From the NCBI RefSeq assembly GCF_018595715.1, contig NZ_JAHEOJ010000024.1:310001-374000 (forward strand): a DNA stretch of 64,000 bases, in the 5' to 3' direction. The DNA is from Glaciecola sp. XM2 (GTDB lineage: Bacteria; Pseudomonadota; Gammaproteobacteria; Enterobacterales; Alteromonadaceae). The position numbers and the translations under genes are program-made. Positions 35,052 through 42,884 of this stretch are shown here, in pieces; within the stretch, counting starts at the first letter, position 1; each line of letters starts with the position of its first letter. The notes under the pieces were generated by a model. It had not been told where the DNA came from. It saw nothing but the letters and a program-made list of their open reading frames with translations, and made no database searches.

Positions 35052-35250
35052 ATCCCGTACCTTTTTGAAGTGGACGCTTTTATTAACCTCTAGTTATAGT
35101 CATATAGGTGAACAAGATCAATTTCTTGTGCACTATTGTTACCCGCTCAATGCAAAGGAAACACATGACAAAACAAATGATGTTGCAACGCTCACACAGA
35201 GCGTTTATTCTGCCGCTAAATTATCCACATCACCTTTTTAAGTAGTAAAG

Positions 35251-35628
35251 ATGAGATTCATTCTGACTTTTTTTCGTAATTTGCTTGGTGGCATTATCGC
35301 GTTTGTCGACCTCATTACCCGTGGTCGCAAACTAAAACGCAGCCCGCAGGCTCAGCAAGACGTTGAGAAAGAGCTTGAGGCACTTACGCTCTATCAGTTC
35401 TTTGCATGCCCGTTTTGTATCAAAACGAGACGTACTATGCACAAACTCAATCTTCCCATCGCCAAGCGTAATGTTTCGCAAGGCTCTCCTTATCGACAAG
35501 AGTTGCTAGAGGGCGCAGGAAAAATACAGACCCCTTGTTTGCGAATTCAAACAACTGAAGGCGATAAATGGCTTTTTGACTCATCAGCGATTATTGAATA
35601 TTTACAAGGTCGATTCGGCCAGTCTTAA
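35251..35628 (+). CDS. Membrane-anchored glutaredoxin-like protein
   Basis: A short N-terminal hydrophobic segment (FILTFFRNLLGGIIAFVDLI) anchors a glutaredoxin domain with the redox motif C-P-F-C at residues about 54-57, the T-P cis-proline loop (IQTPCLRI) near 90 and the DSSAIIEYL segment near 113. The family reduces disulfides or glutathione adducts. It lies 60 bases before a TIGR03643 gene on the same strand, a pairing seen in related marine bacteria. Confidence 0.88.
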   Translation: MRFILTFFRNLLGGIIAFVDLITRGRKLKRSPQAQQDVEKELEALTLYQFFACPFCIKTRRTMHKLNLPIAKRNVSQGSPYRQELLEGAGKIQTPCLRIQTTEGDKWLFDSSAIIEYLQGRFGQS

Positions 35629-35688
35629 TCTGTTTTTACATATTGTGGGTATGTATACACTCATGCATCACAAGGTACATTTTCGTTT

Positions 35689-35961
35689 ATGTCTATAAAA
35701 GCCGAATTAAGTGAGACCGATAAATCTCGCGTGATTGAAATGGCGTGGGAAGATAGAACGCCGTTTGAAGCGATAGAGCGCCTCTATGGCCTAAGCGAAC
35801 CTCAGGTGATTGAGTTAATGCGAAGCAGCATAAAACGCAAGACCTTTAATAATTGGCGAGCACGCGTGTCGGGTCGCAAAACTAAGCACATTAAACTGCG
35901 CAGCTCTGATGTTTCTCGCGGCTACTGCTCTACACAATACAAACCGGTGCGCAAACGCTAG
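35689..35961 (+). CDS. TIGR03643-family protein
   Basis: This 90-aa basic protein contains the family pattern VIEMAWEDRTPFEAIERLYG and IKRKTFNNWRARVSGRKTK. It resembles a small helix-turn-helix DNA-binding protein, but the role of the family is unknown. It converges with the downstream lipoprotein gene, with a gap of two bases. Confidence 0.88.
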   Translation: MSIKAELSETDKSRVIEMAWEDRTPFEAIERLYGLSEPQVIELMRSSIKRKTFNNWRARVSGRKTKHIKLRSSDVSRGYCSTQYKPVRKR

Positions 35962-35963
35962 CG

Positions 35964-36659
35964 TCACCACTCTAGTTTATCAATCACAGCGCGCCTAAAT
36001 TGCGGCGTAACGTTAAAATACCAAGTGGTAGTGCGATTGCTCTCAGGCATCTGAATCAAAATACGCTGCACCGGTATTTGCTGCACGTAGACTAGGTCTT
36101 GCCCCACAGCGACCATATCGTGCAGTTGGATAAACGCATATAAGTCAGTGGTGCTGTTGATCACAAAAGGCGTATTCTCACTTTGCCCATTGCCGGTGCG
36201 CCAAATTGCCTCAATTAAGCTATCTAATACCCAAGTGTGAAAGCGATTGTTTTCAGTATCTTGCTTTGCGCCAGAGCATGTGGCGGCGGCGTAATGCCCA
36301 ATCAAAGATGTGTAATTTGCTCCCAAAATTTGTTCAGCGGTTTTAAGGCAAGCGTCGAAGTTGCCCGCTCGCATGTAATTCTCGGTGAGTAACTTTCCTG
36401 CCTGCTCGGTGTCACCGGTCGGTTGATAAAACGACGTGAGCGGATAGGTAAACAAAATGCGATCGAAGGTAGTGCTGTCTGCTAGTTTATTCTCAATGGT
36501 CTGCTTGAGCGCGAGATAATCCTTATCGCTTTTTTCATAATCGAGCACGGCTTTTTTAGGCTGCGTAGTGGCACACGACTGCAAGCACAGGATAAGCACT
36601 GAACATACGAACAAACGAAAGTAGAAAAAACGCGGCAAGATAGGGCCTACTGTGCTCAA
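35964..36659 (-). CDS. DUF4919-like lipoprotein
   Basis: The N-terminus has a lipobox (LQSC, with the cysteine near residue 29), so the protein is probably lipid-anchored. The mature part is helical and then beta-rich, resembling DUF4919 (for example the segment with Y-P-L-T-S-F-Y and a final TTTWYFNVTPQF strand). The annotated first codon is TTG; no ATG in a suitable place precedes the lipobox, so the exact start is uncertain. Function is unknown and no operon partner is visible. Confidence 0.75.
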   Translation of the reverse strand: MSTVGPILPRFFYFRLFVCSVLILCLQSCATTQPKKAVLDYEKSDKDYLALKQTIENKLADSTTFDRILFTYPLTSFYQPTGDTEQAGKLLTENYMRAGNFDACLKTAEQILGANYTSLIGHYAAATCSGAKQDTENNRFHTWVLDSLIEAIWRTGNGQSENTPFVINSTTDLYAFIQLHDMVAVGQDLVYVQQIPVQRILIQMPESNRTTTWYFNVTPQFRRAVIDKLEW

Positions 36660-36730
36660 TCAATCAAATAAGGTGTGAAAAAGGGTAACCTTCGCACTGA
36701 ACATTGTAAAGGGGATCAAAAGGCGGGGCC

Positions 36731-36757
36731 GGCACACAACACTATCGGTTGTGCGCC
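36731..36757 (-). terminator. Putative terminator of the lipase gene
   Basis: A 10-bp stem with one G-U pair on the minus strand closes a 7-nt loop just after the lipase stop. The following T-tract is short, so efficiency is doubtful. Confidence 0.45.
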
Positions 36758-36765
36758 AACGTTTA

Positions 36766-37458
36766 CTATTGAATAAGCGCGACTTGTTGCGAGGACGTAT
36801 TCGACTGTAAGCCAAAATGACCTAAAGAATAAGTATAGCTTCTCAATTCGTTCCAAATTCGACTGCTGTGGACGCCGTTCACATTACACGTGCCGGTTGC
36901 ACATACAATCTGGTCGAAGTTACTTTTTATCGAATAGACCTTTGATGCGATGGCGTCGCCGTTAATGCTGCGTAAAAATGGACTGTTTATAGATAAACCG
37001 TTAACACCACACGTAGATGAAGGCACGTTAAACGGGTAAGTACCGCAGGTGCGTAAACCGCGCACCGCGCCGGCAATACCCACAAAAGTATCGACACGAT
37101 TAGCAACACGTAGTTTACCGATTTGCTGAATCGCTAAGGTAACTCCCATAGAATGCCCAATCACATCAATGTTCCCGGTACAAGAGCGTGCCAAGGCGCT
37201 GTTAATGGCATTTCTCACTGGGGTTTCTTCTGAACCACTATGATTATTGCACGCGGCACAGAATTTACTGCCCCAATCGGGACGAAAGATTTCGTTACCA
37301 GAATATCCGTTTGCCAATAAACGATTGTAAGTGTTATCCCAGCTGCTAGGCGAAGCCGAATTACCATGTACTAACACAACGGCATCTTTGCAAGCAAGGA
37401 CAAGAGGTGGCGCAATAAGCAGCGCTAAAGCTACAACAGATGAGAAGAAATGTTTCAT
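36766..37458 (-). CDS. Secreted lipase/esterase (alpha/beta hydrolase, EstA-like lipase class 2)
   Basis: A signal peptide (MKHFFSSVVALALLIAPPL) precedes a 230-aa alpha/beta hydrolase. The first strand carries AVVLVHGNSASPSSWDNTY, an HG oxyanion-loop motif; the nucleophile elbow is GHSMGV; late DQ and HFG segments may supply the acid and the histidine. At least eight cysteines, in pairs such as FCAACNNH, suggest disulfides and an exported enzyme. I placed the start at the ATG at 37458; a TTG would extend it by four residues. It stands alone. Confidence 0.87.
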   Translation of the reverse strand: MKHFFSSVVALALLIAPPLVLACKDAVVLVHGNSASPSSWDNTYNRLLANGYSGNEIFRPDWGSKFCAACNNHSGSEETPVRNAINSALARSCTGNIDVIGHSMGVTLAIQQIGKLRVANRVDTFVGIAGAVRGLRTCGTYPFNVPSSTCGVNGLSINSPFLRSINGDAIASKVYSIKSNFDQIVCATGTCNVNGVHSSRIWNELRSYTYSLGHFGLQSNTSSQQVALIQ

Positions 37459-37583
37459 ATGTATAACCAACTAAACGTTAGGGCTTTACACCTTATTAAC
37501 AATTGCTTTACATATACATAGCACTTTCGTACTTTTTTGGTTAGTAACGACTAACATAAGCCTTATTTACACGTTAATTGAAA

Positions 37584-37868
37584 CTAGGCCAATCCTAATT
37601 CAACGCGATCGCGACCGTTCTCTTTGATTAGGTACAAGGCTTTATCAGCACGGCGAAGTGCATGTGCAAAAAGCTCTGTGGATTTAAGCTCAGTGACACA
37701 TGCACTGATAGTGGGTCGTAAGTCATGTCCAATTGCAGATACCCAATCAAAGCTTGTTAAAGACTTTCTTACCCGATGCGCACTTTTTTGAGCCTCATCA
37801 ATACTTATGGATAGCAGTGTGTCTTGTATTGCTAGATTATTGCGCCTCTTTATTGAGCGCTGAGCCAA
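37584..37868 (-). pseudogene. C-terminal remnant of a GGDEF (diguanylate cyclase) gene
   Basis: Only the end of a GGDEF domain remains: an AHRVRKSLTSFDW helix, a TISACVTEL strand where TVSIGVA is usual, and the RADKALYLIKENGRDRVE signature. The catalytic GGDEF motif, and everything before it, is missing; the space upstream is occupied by the CLCA_X gene, which it overlaps by 32 bases. It cannot make c-di-GMP and is best read as decayed. Confidence 0.75.
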
Positions 37869-38637
37869 GCAAACAGAAGTAACGGGCTAAACGTTGTGTG
37901 ATTAGAACACGCTGCGCCCCTGTTGGGTATACTCCTGATTTTGCATCAGCAGATTGCTTTGTGCCTTGCACCAAAAACTGATTCTTAATGCTGTGGTCCT
38001 GAACAAACGCCTCAAAGGCTCGTGCCGCCATTTCTTGCGGGCGAGAATAATAAAAGACGCCTACCGCCTTATCCGTAGCAACGCTTTTGAGCATTAGCGT
38101 ACTCATGTTTTCTGCGTTGGCAGCATCCAAAAATATCGCCTCAAAACACGCTTCTAATCGATTGTTCAGGGGGTGAGGGTTAATATTGCGATTCTCTAAC
38201 CACATCGATGATGCAAATCCACTAGAGATGTTAGATTGCACAAATTTAGGGGTAATAAAATGGTCAAAAGCGTGAAACCATTCGTGCGCAAGGGCGCCGC
38301 CCCCGGCATTTTTAGCCAAAGCTAACTGACGTTTGCGCCCATCGTAATGGGCACTCACGTGCTTTCGTCCGCCTACCCCAAAAGCCAATGCTAGGGTACC
38401 ATTGAGAGAAATGACCGATTCGGGCACTTGCAGAATATCCATAAGATCGCAAAGCGCATCAAAAAATAGGTTAGCAGCTATTTGTTGCTCTTCACGGGTG
38501 ACCCATTTACCAATCTCAATTGCTCTAAAACCAAATATTTTCACGATATCGGCAAAACTGACGTCAGCACCACCACGATGATTTTCACCGTTTCGAAAGT
38601 AGGCCTTATGAATTCTGCTTTGCTTGGCTTGTGTCAT
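37837..38637 (-). CDS. CLCA_X-family protein (LPD1-like metallopeptidase fold)
   Basis: The 266-aa protein matches what is annotated as CLCA_X in Alteromonadales, with an LPD1-like core. A LALAFGVGGRKHVSAHYD segment near residue 90 is followed by a putative zinc motif HEWFHAFDH near residue 119. The H-E-x-x-H arrangement suggests a metalloprotease-like site. A late tyrosine/aromatic stretch (VGVFYYSRPQEMAARAFEAF) is also typical. No signal peptide is present. The function is unknown. Its 3' end overlaps a GGDEF remnant. Confidence 0.82.
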   Translation of the reverse strand: MTQAKQSRIHKAYFRNGENHRGGADVSFADIVKIFGFRAIEIGKWVTREEQQIAANLFFDALCDLMDILQVPESVISLNGTLALAFGVGGRKHVSAHYDGRKRQLALAKNAGGGALAHEWFHAFDHFITPKFVQSNISSGFASSMWLENRNINPHPLNNRLEACFEAIFLDAANAENMSTLMLKSVATDKAVGVFYYSRPQEMAARAFEAFVQDHSIKNQFLVQGTKQSADAKSGVYPTGAQRVLITQRLARYFCLLGSALNKEAQ

Positions 38638-38712
38638 TGTTTTGAAGTAAAAGACTCTGAAATAAAAACGCCTGGAATACGGGGTTGTGCAGTAAAATAT
38701 GCTTAAACGAAA

Positions 38713-38752
38713 ATACGCCAGGGCATGAAAGTTATCATGCTACCTAGCGTAT
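38713..38752 (-). terminator. Terminator at the end of the large envelope-machine operon
   Basis: On the minus strand a long stem-loop (outer ATACGC/GCGTAT, inner GCATGA/TCATGC, 6-nt loop, small bulges) ends in TATTTTCGTTT, about 20 bases after the TonB-like gene's stop. Confidence 0.65.
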
Positions 38753-38772
38753 CATAGATACTAAAGCTTGCT

Positions 38773-39780
38773 TTAGAAGGGTAGGAAATTAAACGCGTAT
38801 TCCAGTTCGGTTTGCGTTACGTTTTGTGCCCCAAAATCAATTAAGCTAATACGAGCGAGTAATCTTTCTACCAGTTCAGGCGCTTCTAGCTCTGAGTCTA
38901 GCAAGGTCACTTCAGTTAACGCACCGCTTGGCGCAATCACTAACTTAACGGTTAGCTTACCCTCAATGCTTGGGTCTTCACGAAGCGCTCGCCTGTATAG
39001 AGAGTACACCGCGCCCTTGTTCGCATCTAACACCTGACGAATTTGGTCTAGATCACGACTGCCAATCACTTGTGACTCCGTTTCAATACGTTTTGTCGCA
39101 AGTGCCGCTTCACCTACACTTGCTGCGACAAATTCGGTATTTCGACGCCCTTCAAGCTCCCCTGCTGCGCCCACATCACTCGACAAATTACTTGTCTGAA
39201 TACCGCCACTGGTGGCTAACGAAGGAGCGGCAATCACATCACGCTGGGTGACGCTTGCTTCACCACCGCCTTGGCTTAAATCCGTATTCGCCAAATTAGA
39301 CAGATTCGCTTGCTGGCGCATACTGGCAAGTTGATCTTGAAATGCTAAGACCCCTTTGCTTTTTGCGGTTTCGCGCGCTTGCGTGACTTTTTCTTGCTCT
39401 GTCAGCTCAGGCTCAACTTCTGGCTCTGGCGCTGGTGGCGTTTCTACTGGTGCTTCAACCACCGGCTCTGGTATTTCAGGCTCCGGCTCTTCAATTACCT
39501 CGGGCTCCGGTTCGGGCTCTGGTTCAGGCTCGACTTGAGGAGGCGGCGGCGGTGGTGTTTGTGCTTGAATGATCTTAGCGAGTTGCGGAGGCAGTTTTTC
39601 TTGCTCTGCTCTGGGCACCTCTGGTACATCAGTCAATGACACAAATACCGCCAGTAACAGGGTGATTATCAATACGCTTACGCAGATTTTGACAAAGCGC
39701 GAATTCTCTTGCGATGAACTGCTCCATGGCAATTGACTGTCAAAGTAAATGCCATTGTTTGGTAGGGTCTGTGTCGTCAT
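38773..39780 (-). CDS. AgmX/PglI-type TonB-like energy transducer
   Basis: The 335-aa protein has a short cytoplasmic N-terminus, one membrane helix (FVKICVSVLIITLLLAVFVS, near residues 28-47) and a long proline- and glutamate-rich stretch (about 75-130). Its C-terminal domain (240-335) has the RRALREDPSIEGKLTVKLVI segment of AgmX/PglI proteins, a TonB-like fold. In myxobacteria such proteins (GltG and GltJ) connect an ExbB/ExbD-type motor to outer-membrane components. Here it is the last of fifteen co-oriented genes, and its start overlaps the ExbD gene by one base. Confidence 0.9.
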   Translation of the reverse strand: MTTQTLPNNGIYFDSQLPWSSSSQENSRFVKICVSVLIITLLLAVFVSLTDVPEVPRAEQEKLPPQLAKIIQAQTPPPPPPQVEPEPEPEPEPEVIEEPEPEIPEPVVEAPVETPPAPEPEVEPELTEQEKVTQARETAKSKGVLAFQDQLASMRQQANLSNLANTDLSQGGGEASVTQRDVIAAPSLATSGGIQTSNLSSDVGAAGELEGRRNTEFVAASVGEAALATKRIETESQVIGSRDLDQIRQVLDANKGAVYSLYRRALREDPSIEGKLTVKLVIAPSGALTEVTLLDSELEAPELVERLLARISLIDFGAQNVTQTELEYAFNFLPF

Positions 39781-40307
39781 TATCGAGACCCTCCCGAGCT
39801 AAGTGCAGTGCCGCTATCTTCGGTATTCTCAACCGCCAGCGCAATATTGGTATAACCTTTTGCCGCGGCCGCCTGCATCACCTGTTTAAGTACCACATAA
39901 GGCGTTGCTGAATCACCCATGATGGTAATGGATTGCGCGAGCTTCTCCTCATCACTTAGGTTTGGTTTTCTGGACGTATGATAATCAAGCTCGGCCTCTA
40001 AACTATCGAGGGCTTGCGCATCATTATCAATAATCGACTGCGTGTCAGCCAAAGGTTTACCTTGCAGTAGTATTTGACGCTTGGTCACCATCAACAGCAG
40101 CGTCTCTTTGGCGGGTGTATCGGCAGTGGAGTTTGGTAGCACCACATCATCACTGGATTGCAACACCTGTACATCTGATGCATTTAACATCAAAAAGAAC
40201 ACGAGGATGGTAAAAATATCCATCAATGACACCAAGCTAAGCTTTGCTTTGTTGGCGTGACGCTTGTGATTGCGCGCCATTCGTTTAGCGTGGGCAGACT
40301 GTTTCAT
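39780..40307 (-). CDS. ExbD/TolR-family protein with the conserved Asp
   Basis: The protein has a basic cytoplasmic N-terminus, one membrane helix carrying the proton-binding aspartate (LVSLMDIFTILVFFLMLN), and a periplasmic domain of about 120 residues. It forms the ion-conducting channel with the ExbB-like protein. Its ATG overlaps the neighbouring ExbD stop by one base, and its stop overlaps the TonB-like gene's start, so translation is coupled in both directions. Together with the second ExbD it recalls the AglQ/AglS pair of the myxobacterial Agl motor. Confidence 0.92.
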   Translation of the reverse strand: MKQSAHAKRMARNHKRHANKAKLSLVSLMDIFTILVFFLMLNASDVQVLQSSDDVVLPNSTADTPAKETLLLMVTKRQILLQGKPLADTQSIIDNDAQALDSLEAELDYHTSRKPNLSDEEKLAQSITIMGDSATPYVVLKQVMQAAAAKGYTNIALAVENTEDSGTALSSGGSR

Positions 40308-40858
40308 TATTGTCCTCCCGTGCTAACGCTAGATATGGGCGCATCGGCCAACGATACATCCGGGAATAACTCGGCATCTACCACCGACGCCGCTACAACG
40401 TCTTTGTAAGAACGCGTTGTATCAATCAAAGTCACAATGGTTTGATAGTCGGTGTCTTGTTGCATGAGCAAGGTAATGTCTTTTTTATCGACGCCTTTAC
40501 CCAACAAGGTTTGCTTCACTTGTTTTAGGGTTTCTTGTAAGGCTTCGAAATCGTGCGCGATCACCGCGCCAGTTTCAGTTTCTATCTCTATCTTAGGTAC
40601 GCTAGTCACTAAGTAACCTTGCGGAAAATACACATCTAATCCGTCGTCAGTGACTTTGACTTCGAGCACCTGAGCTTCAATGCTCTCGGTATCTGAGATA
40701 CCGGCAAGACCGGGCAGGTTTAGCTCAACAACGGTGATGCGTGAAAACACCATCATCATGAGCAGCACCGGCACTAACACGATCATCAAATTCATAAATG
40801 AAGTGATGTCGAGCTCAGCGTCTTGCTTTGGGATGCGCTTGCGACGATTCGCTAACAT
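40307..40858 (-). CDS. ExbD/TolR-family protein with Asn in place of the channel Asp
   Basis: This 183-aa ExbD paralogue has a basic N-terminus (ANRRKRIPKQDAELD), one membrane helix (FMNLMIVLVPVLLMMMVFS) and a periplasmic domain. Where ExbD/TolR normally has F-I-D at the head of the helix, it has F-M-N, so the proton-carrying aspartate appears to be replaced. It may be a non-conducting partner of the second ExbD, giving a hetero-oligomeric stator. It starts 11 bases after the ExbB-like gene. Confidence 0.9.
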   Translation of the reverse strand: MLANRRKRIPKQDAELDITSFMNLMIVLVPVLLMMMVFSRITVVELNLPGLAGISDTESIEAQVLEVKVTDDGLDVYFPQGYLVTSVPKIEIETETGAVIAHDFEALQETLKQVKQTLLGKGVDKKDITLLMQQDTDYQTIVTLIDTTRSYKDVVAASVVDAELFPDVSLADAPISSVSTGGQ

Positions 40859-40869
40859 GGCAGCGTAAC

Positions 40870-41535
40870 TTACGCGTCAGTATCGCGTGTTTTTGGCGTT
40901 AAATGTTCACGCGCAATCAGAATATTCAAGCACTTCACACCGGCCATTTCCATGCTATCGATGATTTCAGTGGTTTTGGTCTGAAGCAGTGCGTGGAAGC
41001 CTAATAAAGGGATCGCTGAAATTAGACCAAAAGCCGTGGTGTTCATTGCCACAGAAATAGATTGCGATAACAGGCTTGCTTTATCAGATGGGTCAGCATT
41101 GGCCACCGCTGAGAAGGCCGCTATCAAACCAATGATCGTACCTAATAGACCCAGCAAGGTAGCGATATTAGCAAGCGTACCTAAATACTGAGTGCGCTTT
41201 TCAAGGCGCGGTACCGTTTCCATTAGGCCTTCTTCCATCGCATACTCAATATCTTCGCGACGAGGGCTGACCGATAAGCGAGTAATACCTGCACCAATCA
41301 CGCGACTTATGGGCGCTTTGCTGTTTTCGGTGATTTGTATCACTTTTTCAAACTTTTGATGTGCCAAAAGCGGCTCAATTTCACCAAACGCACGTTTGTT
41401 GGTGAAAGTTGCTGACATCAAGAACAAATAGCGTTCAATGGTAATGGCTATGCCAATGGCCAAAACAATGGCTATAGGCAGCATAAACGATCCGCCTTCT
41501 TGGAAAAATCGCGCTACGGTGTCAAAGATATCCAT
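40870..41535 (-). CDS. MotA/TolQ/ExbB proton-channel family protein
   Basis: The 221-aa protein has three membrane segments: near residues 17-37 (FMLPIAIVLAIGIAITIE), and a long pair near 118-190 with the channel motif LGLLGTIIGLIAAF and the TTAFGLISAIPLLGFHAL helix. The cytoplasmic loop lies between the first and second helix. This is the AglR/TolQ/ExbB layout. It powers a trans-envelope process by proton flow, together with the two ExbD proteins. A 106-base gap upstream could hold an internal promoter. Confidence 0.94.
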   Translation of the reverse strand: MDIFDTVARFFQEGGSFMLPIAIVLAIGIAITIERYLFLMSATFTNKRAFGEIEPLLAHQKFEKVIQITENSKAPISRVIGAGITRLSVSPRREDIEYAMEEGLMETVPRLEKRTQYLGTLANIATLLGLLGTIIGLIAAFSAVANADPSDKASLLSQSISVAMNTTAFGLISAIPLLGFHALLQTKTTEIIDSMEMAGVKCLNILIAREHLTPKTRDTDA

Positions 41536-41641
41536 GATATCGCTCCAATAAATTCAATGAGTGTGATGTATTTGCAGTAATGTACGAAAAAACAATGGGT
41601 GTTTGTGTATCTCAATTAACTCAGGCTATGAAAAAATATAC

Positions 41642-42052
41642 CTAATCTTCTTTGGTCGCGGGATTAGCACCTTGCACATTGGCCGCATTGCTAGCCCCTC
41701 GACTTATCTCTTCTACGACCGCTAGGTCACGTAAAAACTGGTTGCGCTCAATACTCGGCAAGCTTTCAACGGTCGGTTGCCATGCACTATTTTCGTTAAT
41801 TCGCTGATGCGTCGGTAACTGCCAAGGTACAATCGTCAATACCTGAGGTTGCTCTTTGTTGCCTCTGATGGTCTCTTCCAATCTTAAAATCTCATTGGCA
41901 GAAATCGGTTGTTGAGCCTCCTGCGAGAGAGGCTCTGGCGTGCTTACTGTTTGCGCAGTGTCGTTATCAGATTGTGCTAGCGCGTTTGCTGACTGTATTG
42001 ACGTAATAAGCGTAAGTGCCAACATACATAAATATAATTTATTCTGTGCCAT
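41642..42052 (-). CDS. Small exported protein of the envelope operon
   Basis: The ATG at 42052 has GAGG seven bases ahead and gives a clean signal peptide (QNKLYLCMLALTLITSIQS). The mature part of about 110 residues is hydrophilic, with Q/P-rich stretches and no recognisable domain. It overlaps the end of the TPR lipoprotein gene by 14 bases, so it belongs to the operon. A longer frame from 42106 is possible but lacks support. I recognise no family. Confidence 0.75.
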   Translation of the reverse strand: MAQNKLYLCMLALTLITSIQSANALAQSDNDTAQTVSTPEPLSQEAQQPISANEILRLEETIRGNKEQPQVLTIVPWQLPTHQRINENSAWQPTVESLPSIERNQFLRDLAVVEEISRGASNAANVQGANPATKED

Positions 42053-42884
42053 CTGCCTGCCTCGCAACGTTATCGACTTGCGCTTGTACTTGACGCTCGA
42101 CATCAATTAGCCACCCTTTTACACGGCGGGCTTCACGCTTGAGCTGAGCCTCACTTAACGACGTCAGCATAACTGCATCTTGCGCAGTTTGTGACTGTTG
42201 GTAGGTCAATAAATCGGCGTACATTTGGTAATCTTTTAGGGCTAGGGCTTTGTTTCCTAGATACAAGTCATACAGTACGCCGCGATTGCGATAGCTAGGC
42301 GCATGCGCTGAATAGCTTTCAATCGCTTGGGAATACAGCGTTAATGCTTGCTCAAACTCGCCTTGTTCACGATGCAGCAAGGCACGTCGATTGGCAGCCT
42401 TAAAGTTGTCTGGGTTTAGTGACAACGCGTTGTCATAACTTTTTGCCGCGCGATCAACGTCATCTAACGCAACATAAATATCGCCATCAAGTACGTATGC
42501 ACTGCTGTTCATGGGGTCGGCTAATTGCTTAGCGCTTTGCATCAACGTCAATGCCACTTCATATTCTTCATTTTGATAGGCACTCAACGCTTCAAGTAAT
42601 AATGCTCGTGTGCGCGGTGCATTTGCTTTTTTAGATGCCTGAAAGCGGTTTTCACTCGCATTGACTAAGGCCGCTGTGTCTAAGGCTCGTTGCTCTTCTG
42701 GAGAAATCGGTTCGACTTCAATACCTTGTGCACCAGCAGTCTCTTGTGTGATGGGCGCTTGCTCTTGTTCATTTGTCTGAACCTCTTGCTCGGCATCACC
42801 AAATAAGGTCTTAGTGCTAACACAACCACCTAACAGCAGCAGTGCAGCCAATGTTGTAACAAGGTGCTTGATTTTATAATTCAT
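42039..42884 (-). CDS. TPR lipoprotein
   Basis: The signal peptide ends at a lipobox (LLLGGC, cysteine near residue 21), and the 281-aa protein contains at least three TPR units near residues 120-210 (for example DVDRAAKSYDNALSLNPDNF). Lipid-anchored TPR proteins of this type are scaffold components in Agl-Glt-like machines, similar in position to GltE. The N-terminal 60 residues after the lipobox are Q/E-rich. It overlaps the large TPR lipoprotein gene upstream by 11 bases. Confidence 0.85.
   Translation of the reverse strand: MNYKIKHLVTTLAALLLLGGCVSTKTLFGDAEQEVQTNEQEQAPITQETAGAQGIEVEPISPEEQRALDTAALVNASENRFQASKKANAPRTRALLLEALSAYQNEEYEVALTLMQSAKQLADPMNSSAYVLDGDIYVALDDVDRAAKSYDNALSLNPDNFKAANRRALLHREQGEFEQALTLYSQAIESYSAHAPSYRNRGVLYDLYLGNKALALKDYQMYADLLTYQQSQTAQDAVMLTSLSEAQLKREARRVKGWLIDVERQVQAQVDNVARQADGTE

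Noticed and set aside
39356-39639. Plus-strand open frames with Ser/Gly- or Arg/Leu-rich translations
   Set aside because: They are mirror images of the proline- and glutamate-rich repeat of the TonB-like gene; low complexity explains the open frames.
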